A stretch of 64,000 nucleotides of DNA from Flavobacterium cerinum (GTDB lineage Bacteria; Bacteroidota; Bacteroidia; Flavobacteriales; Flavobacteriaceae): contig NZ_CP101751.1 of assembly GCF_024496085.1 (NCBI RefSeq), positions 1,674,001-1,738,000 on the forward strand, in the 5' to 3' direction. The translations under genes and the position numbers were made by a program. Shown here piece by piece: positions 63,937 to 64,000 of the stretch (within the stretch, counting starts at the first letter, position 1; every line of letters starts with the position of its first letter). Below the pieces are notes generated by a model. It did not search any database and was not told the origin of the DNA. It saw only the letters and a list, made by a program, of their open reading frames with translations.

Positions 63937-64000
63937 GCCGGTGTAGCTCAGCTGGCTAGAGCAGCTGATTTGTAATCAGCAGGTCGTGGGTTCGAGTCCC
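63937..64000 (+). tRNA. tRNA-Thr (anticodon TGT), 3' end cut by the window
   Basis: Starts GCCGGTGTAGCTCAGC with a standard D-arm. The anticodon stem GCTGA/TCAGC encloses loop TTTGTAA, giving anticodon TGT. The variable loop and the first half of the T-arm (GTGGGTTCGAGTCCC) are present; the last T-arm bases, the acceptor 3' strand and any following tRNAs lie beyond the window. Confidence 0.95.

Noticed and set aside
1..64000. CRISPR arrays or riboswitches
   Set aside because: No regularly spaced repeats and no recognisable aptamer core were seen on reading both strands.

Overview
The window comes from an AT-rich member of the Bacteroidota, almost certainly a Flavobacteriaceae species close to Flavobacterium. 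Evidence is the recurring Bacteroidota promoter pattern (TTTG, about 19-21 bases, TAnnTTTG), for example before the tRNA-Thr and at 25356-25388 and 46557-46587. A PorV-family outer-membrane protein, a DUF4105 protein and the RecQ, TatC and LptB types present also fit. I see no phage, IS element or CRISPR array. No gene-free stretch exceeds 300 bases.

About three quarters of the window (1-48071) is one very large surface-polysaccharide island. Module A (902-24461) is a Wzx/Wzy-type locus. It holds UDP-glucose dehydrogenase, a winged-helix regulator, TviB/TviC-type enzymes for UDP-GalNAcA, a Wzx flippase, a Wzy-like polymerase and several glycosyltransferases. It also has an FnlABC set for UDP-L-FucNAc with its WbuB-type transferase, a Pgl-like set for UDP-N,N'-diacetylbacillosamine (PglC, D, E and F types), a second small initiating sugar transferase, and the Wza/Wzc export pair. 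A bidirectional terminator separates wzc from an opposing CpsB/YwqE-type phosphatase.

Module B (25424-46568) opens with a Wzt-type ABC ATPase that carries a C-terminal sugar-binding domain, followed by a methyltransferase. About 20 tightly overlapping genes come next: some twelve glycosyltransferases, a neuA-neuB-neuC sialic-acid set, a left-handed beta-helix acyltransferase, a membrane-anchored GINT1-like protein and an O-antigen ligase/polymerase. The only Wzm-type permease in view is the partial gene at the left edge, 24.6 kb from wzt. This suggests that module A sits inside a former wzm-wzt operon, unless another wzt lies outside the window. A third, large initiating transferase (46680-48071) has its own promoter and closes the island.

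The right quarter is ordinary chromosome: DUF4105 and PorV-like genes, pssA and a GH25 lysozyme. Next comes a reverse-strand kdsD-tatC-AhpD-like-lptB run, then recQ, a COG2509 flavoprotein, an S41 peptidase, a GNAT enzyme, idi, a queD-like gene, bcp, manA, a small conserved gene and a tRNA-Thr cut by the window end. kdsD (Kdo precursor), lptB (LPS export) and manA (mannose supply) are linked to envelope glycans by function, but they are transcribed separately.

Together the enzymes predict glycans that contain GlcA, GalNAcA, L-FucNAc, a bacillosamine-type sugar and a nonulosonic acid (probably Neu5Ac), with two export routes. All assignments rest on reading motifs and family resemblance; no database search was run.
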